Of a stretch of 15,322 nucleotides of DNA, positions 14,828 through 15,322 are shown one piece after another. The stretch spans positions 1 through 15,322 of the forward strand of contig CBFHXF010000045.1 of assembly GCA_965659745.1 (NCBI GenBank), given 5' to 3'. The notes under the pieces are model-generated. The model saw only the letters and a list, made by a program, of their open reading frames with translations, did not search any database and had not been told where the DNA came from. How positions within the stretch are numbered: the stretch's first letter is position 1; each line of letters starts with the position of its first letter. Origin of the DNA: VMCP01 sp965659745. GTDB lineage: Bacteria > Bacteroidota > Bacteroidia > NS11-12g > UBA955. The translations under genes were made by a program, and so were the position numbers.

Positions 14828-15125
14828 AATTTTCGACCTGATCGTTTTCGACCCTTACCCCTTCTGATTCTAAAAGCTCCTGCATGCGATTGGGATACGC
14901 AAAATGGGCTTTCCCGCTTAACATTCCAATACGATTTACCACGCGATGTGCCGGAACGGCAGGAATCACACCGTGACTCACATTCATGGCCCATCCCACC
15001 AATCGCGCCCCACTTTTCGCTCCCAAATAAGCCGCAATTGCGCCATAGGTACTTACACGCCCATGGGGTATCAACCGCACTATGTCGAAAACCAATTTGG
15101 TACGAAATTTGTCTAAATTTAACAC
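14784..15125 (-). CDS. Alkyltransferase-like protein (ATL), catalytically Cys-less MGMT homologue
   Basis: ATL proteins bind O6-alkylguanine in DNA and flag it for nucleotide excision repair, but cannot remove the alkyl group. The 113-residue protein matches the DNA-binding domain of MGMT/Ogt. It has IPHGRVSTYGAIA at 19-31 with the base-flipping-region Tyr27, the Arg finger Arg41 in GARLVGWAMN, and the active-site motif as VPAHRVVN. The last has Ala59 where repair enzymes have Cys (PCHR). The C-terminus FWDPFSLDPL is family-like. I take GTG at 15125 as the start, as no ATG is available. A TTG at codon 11 (15095) is the alternative if the promoter at 15127-15134 is used. The last 44 bases overlap the pseudouridine synthase gene tail to tail. 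Confidence 0.88.
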   Translation of the reverse strand: MLNLDKFRTKLVFDIVRLIPHGRVSTYGAIAAYLGAKSGARLVGWAMNVSHGVIPAVPAHRVVNRIGMLSGKAHFAYPNRMQELLESEGVRVENDQVENFNDIFWDPFSLDPL

Positions 15126-15126
15126 A

Positions 15127-15134
15127 CAAATCTA
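15127..15134 (-). promoter_or_regulatory. Possible -7 promoter element of the ATL gene
   Basis: The minus strand reads TAGATTTG, an exact TAnnTTTG match ending one base before the proposed GTG start. Transcription would then begin at or just inside the first codons, which either makes the message leaderless or moves the start to the TTG at 15095. The element lies in the 18-base gap shared with the divergent secreted-protein gene. Confidence 0.4.
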
Positions 15135-15143
15135 CATCATACA

Positions 15144-15322
15144 ATGAAGAAATTCGGACTTATACTAAGCACTTTGGCTTTCCTACAGTTTAGCCACGCA
15201 CAAACGCCTCAAAATTTTCAAAAAGATTATCCCAAAAGCAACCGGATTACCCCATACCAATCGCCCCATACCGTTGAAAAAATATCTAATGTGGGAAATT
15301 ATCCCCGCATCAAAAATGCCAA
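15144..15322 (+). CDS. Secreted protein of unknown function, N-terminal fragment (runs off right edge)
   Basis: From the ATG at 15144 the frame is open for 59 codons to the window end. The first 20 residues form a signal peptide, MKKFGLILSTLAFLQFSHAQ, with cleavage likely after Ala or Gln, in the same style as the other envelope proteins here. The visible mature part (TPQNFQKDYPKSNRITPYQS and onward) is polar and rich in Pro, Asn and Lys, without a recognised domain. It is divergent from the ATL gene across only 18 bases, so any promoter must overlap the ATL coding region. TAAATTTA at 15114-15121, one mismatch from TAnnTTTG, is a candidate. Confidence 0.75.
   Translation, partial: MKKFGLILSTLAFLQFSHAQTPQNFQKDYPKSNRITPYQSPHTVEKISNVGNYPRIKNA

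Overview
The window looks like chromosomal core DNA from a member of the Bacteroidota, most likely the Flavobacteriales or a close relative (an inference). Four signs support this. Several genes are preceded by the Bacteroidota -7 promoter element TAnnTTTG. Three predicted outer-membrane beta-barrel proteins and one further secreted protein carry short signal peptides ending in Ala-Gln. The succinate dehydrogenase has the b558-type single-subunit cytochrome with the gene order C-A-B. DnaJ carries only two of the usual four CxxCxGxG motifs, a form I recall from flavobacterial DnaJ proteins. No phage, insertion sequence, CRISPR, tRNA or rRNA gene is visible.

Layout: a methyltransferase fragment leaves the left edge on the minus strand, followed by a 349-base gap with a 19-base direct repeat. 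Then come a plus-strand barrel protein (434-1300) and menB (1408-2229) for menaquinone synthesis. Facing menB is a minus-strand group read from right to left: grpE, dnaJ, a large secreted M48 metalloprotease and a small barrel protein, the last two joined by a TAATG overlap. This combines cytoplasmic chaperones with an envelope protease. Riboflavin synthase (7257-7856) is divergent from grpE. After a 480-base leader-like gap, sdhC-sdhA-sdhB (8337-11780) encodes the complete menaquinone-linked succinate dehydrogenase, ending in a perfect 19-bp inverted-repeat terminator.

Facing the sdh operon is a minus-strand pair: a MATE exporter and a barrel protein whose start overlaps the MATE stop by ATGA. 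Divergent from MATE is an RluA-family pseudouridine synthase. Its 3' end overlaps, tail to tail, the end of an alkyltransferase-like DNA repair protein whose catalytic Cys is Ala. A secreted protein runs off the right edge.

Functionally, MenB makes the quinone precursor that the Sdh complex reduces, and riboflavin synthase feeds the FAD covalently held by SdhA. The less ordinary points are the two translationally coupled barrel proteins (with M48 and with MATE), the halved DnaJ zinc domain, a heptamer-repeat intergenic hairpin whose mismatches become G-U pairs in only one transcript direction, and very short leaders implied by -7 elements lying a few bases from start codons. I see no clearly new multi-gene system; the protease-barrel and MATE-barrel pairs are the best candidates for undescribed partnerships.
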